From Paenibacillus guangzhouensis (GTDB taxonomy: Bacteria > Bacillota > Bacilli > Paenibacillales > Paenibacillaceae), in NCBI RefSeq assembly GCF_009363075.1, contig NZ_CP045293.1:4424001-4488000 (forward strand): DNA of 64,000 nt. The letters run 5' to 3'. This document shows positions 46,719 through 54,793 of this stretch, piece after piece (the first letter of the stretch is position 1; the number at the start of each line of letters is the position of its first letter). The notes below the pieces were generated by a model, which saw only the letters and a list, made by a program, of their open reading frames with translations, was not told the DNA's origin and ran no database searches. Made by a program: the position numbers and the translations under genes.

Positions 46719-47288
46719 TTATGTCTCCTCCTTTTCCTGCATCAAGTGATTTCTTAATATTTTCAACGTTTGGTGAAGTCGGCTTTTCACCGTACCTACG
46801 GGCTCATTACGCATTTGTGCGATTTCACGAAGCGAGTAGCCTTCCCAGTATAAGCACTGTATAAGTTCAACTTGGCTCTTGGATAAATGCTGATAAGATC
46901 GCTTCACTTGCTCCCGAATCAGCTTCTGAGATACGATGTGCTCCGGTGTGTTCTCTGTCCGGTCGGGCATGATCTCCCAGATCTCCGGCTCCATCGTAAC
47001 TGCTGTCTGTTCTCTCCTCTGCTTACGGATATGGTCAATCGTAATATTCCGTGTCACCGTAATCAACCAATTGATATATTCACCCTTACTCGGATCATAA
47101 CCCGTCCGGGTCGTCCACAAGCGCGTGAACACAGACTGCACAATGATTCTCGCCTGCTGCTCATCTTTCGTTGACTTCATGGCAAAAGAGTACACGAGCT
47201 TCACATATCGATCATATAACTCTTCCAAAGCCGGACGATGCTTGATCATCACAAGCTGCATGAGTTCAAGATCTGTCTTATTCTTCAC
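46719..47288 (-). CDS. ECF sigma factor
   Basis: 189 residues. Region 2 (about 10-80: LYDRYVKLVYSFAM...YINWLITVTRNITIDHIRKQRRE) and region 4 (about 125-180: LSKSQVELIQCLYWEGYSLREIAQMRNEPVGTVKSRLHQTLKILR) with the HTH. It directs polymerase to promoters not recognisable here. It starts with GTG eight bases after GGGAGAG. The paired anti-sigma gene follows without gap. Confidence 0.93.
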   Translation of the reverse strand: MKNKTDLELMQLVMIKHRPALEELYDRYVKLVYSFAMKSTKDEQQARIIVQSVFTRLWTTRTGYDPSKGEYINWLITVTRNITIDHIRKQRREQTAVTMEPEIWEIMPDRTENTPEHIVSQKLIREQVKRSYQHLSKSQVELIQCLYWEGYSLREIAQMRNEPVGTVKSRLHQTLKILRNHLMQEKEET

Positions 47289-47450
47289 GAGTTCCGCTCT
47301 CCCTCTTTTCTGGTCCCTGTTCTTGCACCCATTCTACCACAGAATTTCCCATGTGCTTTTTGAAAAATGAAGTTCATTAATTTTAACTGAAAAAAGCTGC
47401 CCTGCCCCCTCGTTCTTTCAGCCTATTCAACGAATTGGAAGCAACTAACA

Positions 47451-47479
47451 TTGATCCCTCGCTGGTTCTCAGCTATACT
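47451..47479 (+). promoter_or_regulatory. Promoter of the lysine-riboswitch transcript
   Basis: TTGATC, 17-bp spacer, TATACT. The transcript would start about 35 bases before the riboswitch P1 helix. Confidence 0.75.
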
Positions 47480-47523
47480 AAAACTCAAATTTGCAATTGA
47501 ATAGAAAACCCTCATCTTACGAA

Positions 47524-47774
47524 GGATGAGGTAGAGGTCGCGGTTGTTAAGAGTAAGAAAGCGGAGAGCCAGAGAAATGCTCAGTGATGCTATTCTAAAA
47601 GGAACCACCGCCGAAGTTCACTAAGGTACTCTGCCTTAGCGTGCTGGGGCTGCTGCTGAATAAGCGCAGAACTGTCACATGGGATGCATCCCATGTGTTG
47701 TGCTATCTTATTCGTACATCGTAGGAGCCGTAGGGGTTGAATTGAACCGCCGTACATTGCTACGGCGGTTTTTT
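47524..47774 (+). promoter_or_regulatory. Lysine riboswitch (L box) with terminator
   Basis: The aptamer carries the conserved blocks AGGTAGAGGTCGCG (47530), AAGAGTA (47549), CACCGCCGAAG (about 47606), the ACTGTCACATGGGATG region (47671) and TGCTATCTTATTC. P1 pairs GGATGAGGTAG (47524-47534) with CTATCTTATTC (47704-47714). The expression platform is the terminator AACCGCCGTA / TACGGCGGTT plus TTTT at 47745-47774. Lysine binding would favour the terminator and shut off the permease gene downstream. The blocks are the same as those of the B. subtilis lysC leader as I recall it. Confidence 0.9.
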
Positions 47775-47831
47775 GGCATTCTAGCAGCATATCGCTATAT
47801 ATTGTTCTGACATCTAAGAAGGAGTGTTATT

Positions 47832-49292
47832 ATGTCTAAATCCACATCCCAAGCTGCTCCGGAGCTGCAACGCTCCCTCAAAGCTCGCCATCTCACGATG
47901 ATCGCGCTGGGCGGATCCATTGGAACCGGCTTGTTCCTCGCTTCCGGCGGCGCGATTGCTACCGCAGGACCAGGCGGCGCCTTGCTCGCGTATGCCGCTG
48001 TCGGCATCATGGTATACTTCCTCATGACAAGTCTCGGGGAACTCGCCACGTATATGCCGGAATCCGGCTCATTCAGCACCTATGCCGGCCGGTTCGTCGA
48101 TCCGTCCCTCGGCTTCGCACTCGGCTGGAACTTCTGGTACAACTGGGCGATTACGATCGCCGCAGAACTTGCGGCTGCCACGTTGATTATTAAATACTGG
48201 TTCCCGAACAGCTCCTCCTTCATCTGGAGTCTTCTGTTCCTTGCCATCATTTTCTTATTAAATGCGCTATCCGTTAAGGGCTACGGGGAATCTGAATATT
48301 GGTTCGCATTGATCAAAATTGCGGTCGTCATCGTCTTCCTCGTCGTCGGCGTCCTGATGATCTTCGGCATTATGGGAGGCAAGTCCCCAGGGTTCAGCAA
48401 CTTTACGATGGACGGCGGTCCGTTCCATGGCGGGTTCCTGACGATCCTCGGCGTATTCATGGCTGCCGGTTTCTCCTTCCAGGGGACCGAACTCATTGGG
48501 GTAGCTGCCGGTGAGAGTGAAAATCCACGTGAAAATGTACCGCGCGCCATTCGTCAGATTTTCTGGCGTATCCTTATCTTCTATATTCTCGCGATCTTCG
48601 TCATTGCGATGTTAATCCCGTACACGAATCCGAACTTGGTGCGCGGCGGTCTTGAAGACATTGCGATTAGTCCGTTCACGATTATTTTCGAGAATGCGGG
48701 CCTTGCGTTTGCGGCAGCGGTCATGAACGCCGTTATTCTTACGTCGGTACTATCGGCAGGTAACTCAGGGATGTATGCATCCACGCGTGTCCTTTGGGTT
48801 CTCGCCAAAGAAGGCAAAGCACCGAAATTCCTCGGCAAGCTGAACCGTAACGGCGTACCGATCAACGCACTCATCGTCACGGCTGCCGTCGGGATGCTCG
48901 CCTTTCTCGCATCCTTCTTCGGTGATGGTGTCGTATACACATGGCTGCTCAATGCCTCAGGGATGTCTGGGTTCATCGCTTGGATCGGAATTGCGATTAG
49001 TCATTATCGCTTCCGTCGGGCCTTCACCGCACAAGGCCGCAGCCTGGATGAGCTGCCGTATCGCGCTAAATGGTTCCCATTCGGTCCGATTTTCGCCTTC
49101 ATCATCTGTATGATCGTTATTCTCGGCCAGAATTATCAAGCATTCCTTGGGGAGACGATCGACTGGAATGGTGTGTTAATCTCCTACATTGGATTGCCGC
49201 TCTTCCTCATCGTCTGGCTCGGGTACAAATTCGTGAAGAAGACAAAAGTCATTCCACTGCACGAATGTCAGCTGGACCCGCCAGCTAAATAA
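47832..49292 (+). CDS. lysP: LysP-type amino-acid permease
   Basis: 486 residues with twelve membrane helices. The N-terminal LKARHLTMIALGGSIGTGLFLASGGAI is the amino-acid-polyamine-organocation transporter signature, and the SGNSGMYASTRVLWVLAKEG block is typical of LysP. The lysine riboswitch in front settles the substrate. It imports lysine with protons at the cytoplasmic membrane. GGAGTG precedes the ATG. A strong terminator follows. Confidence 0.93.
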   Translation: MSKSTSQAAPELQRSLKARHLTMIALGGSIGTGLFLASGGAIATAGPGGALLAYAAVGIMVYFLMTSLGELATYMPESGSFSTYAGRFVDPSLGFALGWNFWYNWAITIAAELAAATLIIKYWFPNSSSFIWSLLFLAIIFLLNALSVKGYGESEYWFALIKIAVVIVFLVVGVLMIFGIMGGKSPGFSNFTMDGGPFHGGFLTILGVFMAAGFSFQGTELIGVAAGESENPRENVPRAIRQIFWRILIFYILAIFVIAMLIPYTNPNLVRGGLEDIAISPFTIIFENAGLAFAAAVMNAVILTSVLSAGNSGMYASTRVLWVLAKEGKAPKFLGKLNRNGVPINALIVTAAVGMLAFLASFFGDGVVYTWLLNASGMSGFIAWIGIAISHYRFRRAFTAQGRSLDELPYRAKWFPFGPIFAFIICMIVILGQNYQAFLGETIDWNGVLISYIGLPLFLIVWLGYKFVKKTKVIPLHECQLDPPAK

Positions 49293-49305
49293 AGTTTCAG
49301 ACAAG

Positions 49306-49350
49306 CAAAAGCCTCTCGATCCACGTTCAACGTGATTCGAGAGGCTTCTT
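49306..49350. terminator. Bidirectional terminator between lysP and the sulfatase gene
   Basis: AAAGCCTCTCGAT...ATTCGAGAGGCTT, about 20 bp imperfect stem with T runs on both strands, serving both convergent genes. Confidence 0.9.
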
Positions 49351-49364
49351 TTTAATAATCCCAG

Positions 49365-50843
49365 CTAGGTATGAACGGCCTGCTGCTCCCGCAAATGCGT
49401 TAGACAGCTCTGCGGCTTTCTCCCTACCACCAATACGCCATTGGCCACATATCCTTCTTCGCGATCGCGAAGTTCATGAATGAGACGTGATCGGAATAAA
49501 TCAAGCTCCGCTTCGTAAGCAGCGTCCACCGCTAAGTTGCGCAGCTCTTGCGGATCTTCATCGAGATGGAACAACTGCTCCGACCCTGTCTGCGAATACC
49601 AGATGTACTTCCAATGACCGTCTGTTACATAATGATGCGATAAGGCGCCATAGGCATGTTCACCATGGAGATAGGTTCGCCACGGACGTTCCTGTGTCTC
49701 GTTGCAGAGCGGTACAACACTGTGTCCATCGACGGATGGAGGAATGACTGCCCCTGCTGCATGAAGGAGCGTAGGCATAATATCTCGCATTTCAACGACT
49801 TCCGATACAGTGCTGCCGATTTTGAATCCCAGCTTGCCTGTTCGATCGCTGATAATGAACGGGACTTTGGCGCTGCCTTCGTACGCAAGTGCTTTACGAT
49901 AATAATGATGGTCGCCCATCATCTCGCCATGATCTGATGTGAACACAATGACCGTATTATTCAGCTCGCCATATTCATTCAAGGCATTGATTAATCGTCC
50001 AATTTGATAATCCAAATGCGTAATTAATGCGTAATAGCCCGCTCTGGCGCGCTGCAGTTCATCCGGCCGCAGCTTCTTGAGCCCTGTGACAGGACTTGCG
50101 CTGCCCGCTTCCGCTGCGAATTCATTCACCCAATCTCCTATCGGCGGATCTGGAAGCGTCTGATGGATATACATGTCCAGGTAAGCTTGCGGCGGATCGA
50201 ACGGCGGATGCGGACGTACGAAGGACGTCCAGAGGAAGAAGGGCTTCGACGGATCGCGGCGTCGCAAGAAATCGATCGATTGCGTCACGGCCCAGTTCGT
50301 CGGATGCAGCCGTTCTGGCAAATGCCAAGGTAAGGTCACCGTCGATGCGTTGCAATCGAGCGCCATATCCATGATATCCTGATGCGAACCGGCTTGTTCG
50401 CGCAGCCAATGCAAGTAATCATCGCATTCATCGAAATGCCCTGCCGCAGATTGGCTCTTGCGATCCCGGTTATAGTGCATATAGCCGTCATGCAGCACGA
50501 CATTGTGGAAGCCACAGAGATTGCGCGTCGGATACACATGCATCTTGCCGACACATTGCGTATGATAGCCTGCATTCGCCAGCTCTCCCGCCAACATATG
50601 CTCATACTGCCATGGGACCCGGTCTTCATACCCGACTCTGCCATGTGATTGTTGGCTCATCCCCGTCATGATCGCCGCCCTTGCCGGTACACAGGTTGGA
50701 GTCGCCGAATAGGCATTGCGAAACATGACGCCGCTCTCAGCCAGCCCGTCCAAATTCGGGGTGCGCACGACGGGATGCCCCGCGCTGCTTAGACAATCTG
50801 CACGCATCTGATCCACGGTAATCAACAAAATATTCGGTTTCAT
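49365..50843 (-). CDS. Sulfatase-family hydrolase
   Basis: 492 residues of the arylsulfatase/alkaline-phosphatase superfamily. NILLITVDQMRADCLSS (4-20) supplies metal ligands and CVPAR (51-55) is the C-x-P-x-R sequence whose cysteine is converted to formylglycine. SDHGEMMGDH further on provides further ligands. No signal peptide, so it is cytoplasmic or the substrate is imported; choline sulfatases and heparan-type sulfatases share this look. No maturase gene is in the window. GGAGG precedes the ATG. Confidence 0.9.
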   Translation of the reverse strand: MKPNILLITVDQMRADCLSSAGHPVVRTPNLDGLAESGVMFRNAYSATPTCVPARAAIMTGMSQQSHGRVGYEDRVPWQYEHMLAGELANAGYHTQCVGKMHVYPTRNLCGFHNVVLHDGYMHYNRDRKSQSAAGHFDECDDYLHWLREQAGSHQDIMDMALDCNASTVTLPWHLPERLHPTNWAVTQSIDFLRRRDPSKPFFLWTSFVRPHPPFDPPQAYLDMYIHQTLPDPPIGDWVNEFAAEAGSASPVTGLKKLRPDELQRARAGYYALITHLDYQIGRLINALNEYGELNNTVIVFTSDHGEMMGDHHYYRKALAYEGSAKVPFIISDRTGKLGFKIGSTVSEVVEMRDIMPTLLHAAGAVIPPSVDGHSVVPLCNETQERPWRTYLHGEHAYGALSHHYVTDGHWKYIWYSQTGSEQLFHLDEDPQELRNLAVDAAYEAELDLFRSRLIHELRDREEGYVANGVLVVGRKPQSCLTHLREQQAVHT

Positions 50844-51005
50844 TCCTCTACCTCCGCTTCATAATCAATTCATTGCTAACGCTTAGATATATAGATGTAC
50901 AACCTTTCCCTGATTTTACCACGGTTCGAATCCGCTCGATATGTATTGTTCTACGATCTTTTTGAAGGATATTTACATTTTGAGCACGAAGAGTTATTAT
51001 GTAAT

Positions 51006-51019
51006 TACGTAATTACGTA
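51006..51019. promoter_or_regulatory. 14-bp perfect palindrome before the ArsR-GyrB-like gene
   Basis: TACGTAATTACGTA, embedded in GTAATTAC repeats (51001-51023), lies just before the Shine-Dalgarno. Expected as the operator of the winged-helix protein encoded next. Confidence 0.6.
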
Positions 51020-51048
51020 TTACAATAAAATTATTTGAGGTGATCCTG

Positions 51049-52179
51049 TTGAAACGAAATGTTGAAGCGGAATTAGATGAATTGAAACTGCAACTAACGG
51101 AACTTCACGCTATGGTCAAACAACTGATCTCATCAAACCCTGCTCCTTCAGTCCATGCTTCGCACCCCCGCCCTGCAGCCATCACATCCCAAACCAATAC
51201 AGTGCAAGACCCTGTTCACCAAGGCGGCGTGTATTTCTCCGGACATTTTCAAGGCAGTCTTTCCCGTTATCAGTGGGAGCCACAAGAACGCCGAGCCAGC
51301 CAACTGCTGGATTTAGATGGCGACAAGGTTGCTAAGATTCTATCCGCGCTTGGCCATCGTCAACGGCTGGATATTCTGCGCGCGGTCATACATGAGCCGC
51401 TTACGGGTGCCGAGATCGTCGAGCGCTTGAATATGGGGACAACGGGGCAGCTCTATCATCATATTAAAGCTCTTGTCGGTGCAAATCTCCTGATTCAAGA
51501 GGATCGCGGCGGCAAATATACGCTGCCGGATCACCGAGCTCTTCCCCTGCTCCTCTTGCTCGCCTCCGCAGGGGAACTGCTAGATACGAGCGACTATATG
51601 GAGCTAGCCCACGTGCGTGAAGATGCAAGCGGCTATCTTGGCAGCTCACCGGAAGCTTATGATCCGCTTGCGCTATTGCGATCCGTGATCGAGAACAGCA
51701 TCATCGAACACCAAGCCGGTTATTGTTCTGAGATCAGCATCATCTGGCACGAGGACGGTAGTGTGACGGTTGCAGACAACGGCAGAGGCATCCCGGTAGG
51801 AGCAATCGGCGGCGCATCGAAATCGAATGTTCAAGCCGTCCTAACAGAGCTTCATCACAGCACAAGCGTATCCATTCCAGGATCGTGTTCGGACAAAGGA
51901 ATCAATATCCCTGTCGTCAATGCCCTATCGGAGAGATTATCCGTAGAGGTACGCCGAGAAGGCAAAATCTATCGTCAAGACTATAAGCACGGCATCCCGC
52001 TATCCAACGTGAATATCGTGGGACTCACTCGCGACACAGGCACGAGCATCACCTTCCTACCTGATCCCGACATCTTCCGCGTATCCTTCGATCGCCATCG
52101 ACTGACTTCGCTCATGGATGCCATCCAGGCTAGCAACGCCGGTCTAACCGTGCACGTGCTGGAAGACGAATATCAATAA
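51049..52179 (+). CDS. ArsR-like winged-helix fused to a degenerate GyrB-type ATPase domain
   Basis: 376 residues from the TTG at 51049 (GAGGTGATCC in front); a GTG at 51040 lies inside the Shine-Dalgarno. Residues 1-27 are a heptad-rich helix. Residues 92-162 are an ArsR-type winged HTH (KILSALGHRQRLDILRAVIHEPLTGAEIVERLN). Residues 205-340 match the GyrB/ParE GHKL fold: N-box Asn in RSVIENSII, DNGRGIPVG, VVNALSERLSVEV and GTSITFLPDPDIF. The catalytic Glu42 of GyrB is a serine here and the lid sequence GGLHGVG is replaced by SDKGINIP. ATP may bind without hydrolysis, making it a nucleotide-sensing regulator by inference. A palindrome stands in front. Confidence 0.75.
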   Translation: MKRNVEAELDELKLQLTELHAMVKQLISSNPAPSVHASHPRPAAITSQTNTVQDPVHQGGVYFSGHFQGSLSRYQWEPQERRASQLLDLDGDKVAKILSALGHRQRLDILRAVIHEPLTGAEIVERLNMGTTGQLYHHIKALVGANLLIQEDRGGKYTLPDHRALPLLLLLASAGELLDTSDYMELAHVREDASGYLGSSPEAYDPLALLRSVIENSIIEHQAGYCSEISIIWHEDGSVTVADNGRGIPVGAIGGASKSNVQAVLTELHHSTSVSIPGSCSDKGINIPVVNALSERLSVEVRREGKIYRQDYKHGIPLSNVNIVGLTRDTGTSITFLPDPDIFRVSFDRHRLTSLMDAIQASNAGLTVHVLEDEYQ

Positions 52180-52211
52180 TCCTACATTGTGGCGTTTTGG
52201 TTCCAAATTAA

Positions 52212-52240
52212 AAAAGCTGCCGATAGAATCGGCAGCTTAA
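52212..52240. terminator. Bidirectional terminator after the ArsR-GyrB-like gene
   Basis: AAGCTGCCGAT-AGA-ATCGGCAGCTT with AAAAAA upstream and TTAACTT downstream; serves convergent genes. Confidence 0.88.
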
Positions 52241-52260
52241 CTTAAAGTGCGCTGAACACA

Positions 52261-53013
52261 TCAAGAACCCCAGAACACTTCCGTCTCATAATCGAAAGAT
52301 ACTTTTCCGTTCTCAGCATTCCGCTCAAACAATGCACGCAGCGCATCCATCATCGCTTCATAGCTTGGATCCCCAGGGACTGGAATGTACGATGAAGACA
52401 ACACGCGTCCTGCGAGCCCTTCTAGATCAAATCGCTGATGATTCGGAAATGTACCGATCTGCATGTCTCCTGCTTCGAAAAACGCCCCCAATGCATCCGG
52501 CGTAATATTTTTCTGCGTTACCGTCTTATAATCCGTACCAAACGTATGTAAGAATCGATCATATTCTTCCCGGAATGGCGTTCCTTCGGTCAGGCGATTG
52601 TTCCATATCAGCACGATCTTGCCCCCTGGCTTCAGAATGCGTTCGAACTCCTTCCGTGCCGCTGTCCGATCGAACCAGTGGAACGCCTGAGCACAGACGA
52701 TAAAATCGACGGAATGATCCATGAGTCCTGTCTCTTCAGCAGATCCAGGCACTGCGCGATAATTCGGTGCTCCCTCCAGATCCTTCAAGGCTGCTTCACG
52801 CATCTCCTTATTCGGCTCGACAGCAATCACCTGACTGCCCCGCTCCAAGAGCAGCTTGGAAAATATCCCTGTCCCTGCTCCTACATCCGCGACGACACTT
52901 TCTTGCTTCAGCCCAATCACGCCGTACAAATAATCCATGACTTCTTGCGGATAACTCGGACGGTACAACACATACGTATCGACCCGGTTCGAGAACCGTT
53001 CCTTGCTATTCAT
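52261..53013 (-). CDS. Class I SAM-dependent methyltransferase
   Basis: 250 residues from the ATG at 53013 (AAGGAG nine bases upstream). VVADVGAGTGIFSKLLLERG (about 33-52) is motif I for SAM binding; VIAVEPNKEM (53-62) supplies the acidic residue; DFIVCAQAFHWFD and GGKIVLIWNN are motifs II and III. The family includes UbiE-like and YcgJ-like enzymes; the substrate cannot be told. Confidence 0.87.
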   Translation of the reverse strand: MNSKERFSNRVDTYVLYRPSYPQEVMDYLYGVIGLKQESVVADVGAGTGIFSKLLLERGSQVIAVEPNKEMREAALKDLEGAPNYRAVPGSAEETGLMDHSVDFIVCAQAFHWFDRTAARKEFERILKPGGKIVLIWNNRLTEGTPFREEYDRFLHTFGTDYKTVTQKNITPDALGAFFEAGDMQIGTFPNHQRFDLEGLAGRVLSSSYIPVPGDPSYEAMMDALRALFERNAENGKVSFDYETEVFWGS

Positions 53014-53073
53014 AAGATCACGCTCCTTCTTAACTATCATTACAGTTCAACACAGGATTATCAACCTATTCGC

Positions 53074-53105
53074 ACAAAAAAAGACGCCATCATAGGACGT
53101 CTGTC
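53074..53105 (-). terminator. Small terminator of the APC permease gene
   Basis: On the minus strand AGACGTCC, six-base loop, GGCGTCT and a seven-T run, just beyond the stop. Confidence 0.7.
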
Positions 53106-53117
53106 GTTCATATATGG

Positions 53118-54542
53118 TTATCGACGGGTCATCTTCGCAATCTGCGGGAGGATCAATCCTAACGCGATCAAGAGACAAGCCGTCACAATGTTCATGATGA
53201 ACTGGAAGTACCATTCGCTAGTGTAAGCTTCGACCTTCGGGAACATCCCCATAATACAGGCGAAAGCCGTGAAGATGAAACACCAGAGACCAATGATGAA
53301 ACCCCATGTTTTATTTTTGACGAATTGGTATTCCGACTTGAATTTGTCCGCCGCTTTCATGAGCGCCATGAAAGCAAGGAAGACGAATAAGTAACGAAGC
53401 GGCATGACGATGGAGTTGAGATCCAACAGCCAGTTATATAGCGAATTCATATTACCGATGCCTAAGGCTGGAATAATAATTAGAATACCGACCAGGACCC
53501 CCGTCATTAGGTAGCCGTTCACCGGTGTGCCGCGAGCGTTCGTCTTCAGTAAGCCTTCCGGAATATACCTCCGGTCCGCGTCGCTTAATAGTACTTTGAG
53601 CGGCGCATCGATCGAGAAGGCAAGTGCTGAGATCTGAGCAAGCGTGTTCGCAATCGCATACAGGATCATCAATCCATTGCCTAAGCCGTAATATCCGCCA
53701 AGAATCTGAAAGGCGTAATATTGTCCGTTCATCTTCAGATCGGCTGGAATGTTGCTCGAATCGAACATCAACCCCATCGAGAAGGAACCGAGCAAGGCGC
53801 AGACGGCAACCATGATCGCGAGCGCAATCATCCCCCGCGGAAATTCACGCGCCGGATTACGTGTCTGATTGACGTACGGAGAGATTTTCTCCGCACCGCC
53901 GACCGCGAAGACGAGCATGGAGATCGTCGTGAAGTAGGCGAAGTTAAAGTCCGGGATGAACGATTTGAACGTAATATTCGCCGTAGCGATTTTCGCACCC
54001 GTTAGAGCCGGAGCCGTAATCGCCAGCAAGATGTACAGCAGGGACATAATGAAGACCGCAAGTCCCGCAATAGTACCGATTCGCTTCAGGGAAGCTAGCC
54101 CGTACGACGCAATCCATAAAAATATAAGAAAGACGACAAGACAAGCCGTCTGAATAATGAAGGGGGAATATTTCGATGTCAATCCGCCCGTCCCCGTAAA
54201 TGCCCAGCCCAATGCGATAAGAATCCCTTGCGGCTTCTGAGCCAAATAAGGCACGTGAACCACCCAGTACGTCCATGCTGCGAAAAAAGCGATGGTAGGG
54301 CCCATCGTTTCCTTAATCCAGCTGCTGACGCCGCCTTTTCCTTCTTTGAAAGTAGAACCCATCTGACCGACCATTAGCGCATAAGGCACGAAATATAACG
54401 CAATGATCAGAATCCATGATGTAATAACCGTTAATCCTTGGTTCGCATAGTTGTTGACGACGTTCCCGAACCCCCATACCGACACGAAGGCGATTAGGGC
54501 GACGTTGTACCAGCGAAGCTTTTTCTGTTCGATGCTATTCAT
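53118..54542 (-). CDS. APC-family amino-acid permease, YjeM/GadC-like
   Basis: 474 residues with about twelve membrane helices; YNVALIAFVSVWGFGNVVNNYANQGL opens the first helices, with the unwound GFGN motif. FAVGGAEKISPYVNQTRNPAREFPRG is the conserved cytoplasmic loop of the glutamate/GABA-antiporter and YjeM group. It moves an amino acid or amine, possibly by exchange. GAGGAG lies a little far (15 bases) before the ATG. Substrate unknown. Confidence 0.85.
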   Translation of the reverse strand: MNSIEQKKLRWYNVALIAFVSVWGFGNVVNNYANQGLTVITSWILIIALYFVPYALMVGQMGSTFKEGKGGVSSWIKETMGPTIAFFAAWTYWVVHVPYLAQKPQGILIALGWAFTGTGGLTSKYSPFIIQTACLVVFLIFLWIASYGLASLKRIGTIAGLAVFIMSLLYILLAITAPALTGAKIATANITFKSFIPDFNFAYFTTISMLVFAVGGAEKISPYVNQTRNPAREFPRGMIALAIMVAVCALLGSFSMGLMFDSSNIPADLKMNGQYYAFQILGGYYGLGNGLMILYAIANTLAQISALAFSIDAPLKVLLSDADRRYIPEGLLKTNARGTPVNGYLMTGVLVGILIIIPALGIGNMNSLYNWLLDLNSIVMPLRYLFVFLAFMALMKAADKFKSEYQFVKNKTWGFIIGLWCFIFTAFACIMGMFPKVEAYTSEWYFQFIMNIVTACLLIALGLILPQIAKMTRR

Positions 54543-54695
54543 TTGTTCTTCGTCTTGCTCCTCTCTAAGCTGTCCGTTTAGCCTAATTAATCTACCCCTA
54601 TCGTGTCCATTTCGCTATGAATTAAGCCACAGCGACACAAAAAAACCTAGCCCCTCCAAGCGATACTTCGGTTTGGATAGAGTCAGGTCTGAACA

Positions 54696-54760
54696 AACCT
54701 CTATCGAGGTTTATTTCGAAGATGAGCGACCGCGATCAGAAGTAGGTTTTATCGCCAATG
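54696..54760. repeat. Repeated hairpin element, second copy
   Basis: AAACCTCTATCGAGGTTT (54696-54713) is a compact palindrome. It and TGAGCGACCGCGA (about 54724-54736) also occur in the hairpin after the glycosyltransferase gene at 29226-29275. Confidence 0.6.
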
Positions 54761-54763
54761 GTC

Positions 54764-54793
54764 AAAAAAAAATCGGTCCTATAAGGACCGATT
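54764..54793 (-). terminator. Terminator overlapping the end of the MFS gene
   Basis: AATCGGTCC-TTATA-GGACCGATT on the minus strand followed by nine T. The stop codon TAG of the MFS gene lies across the loop, so the left stem is coding. Confidence 0.9.
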
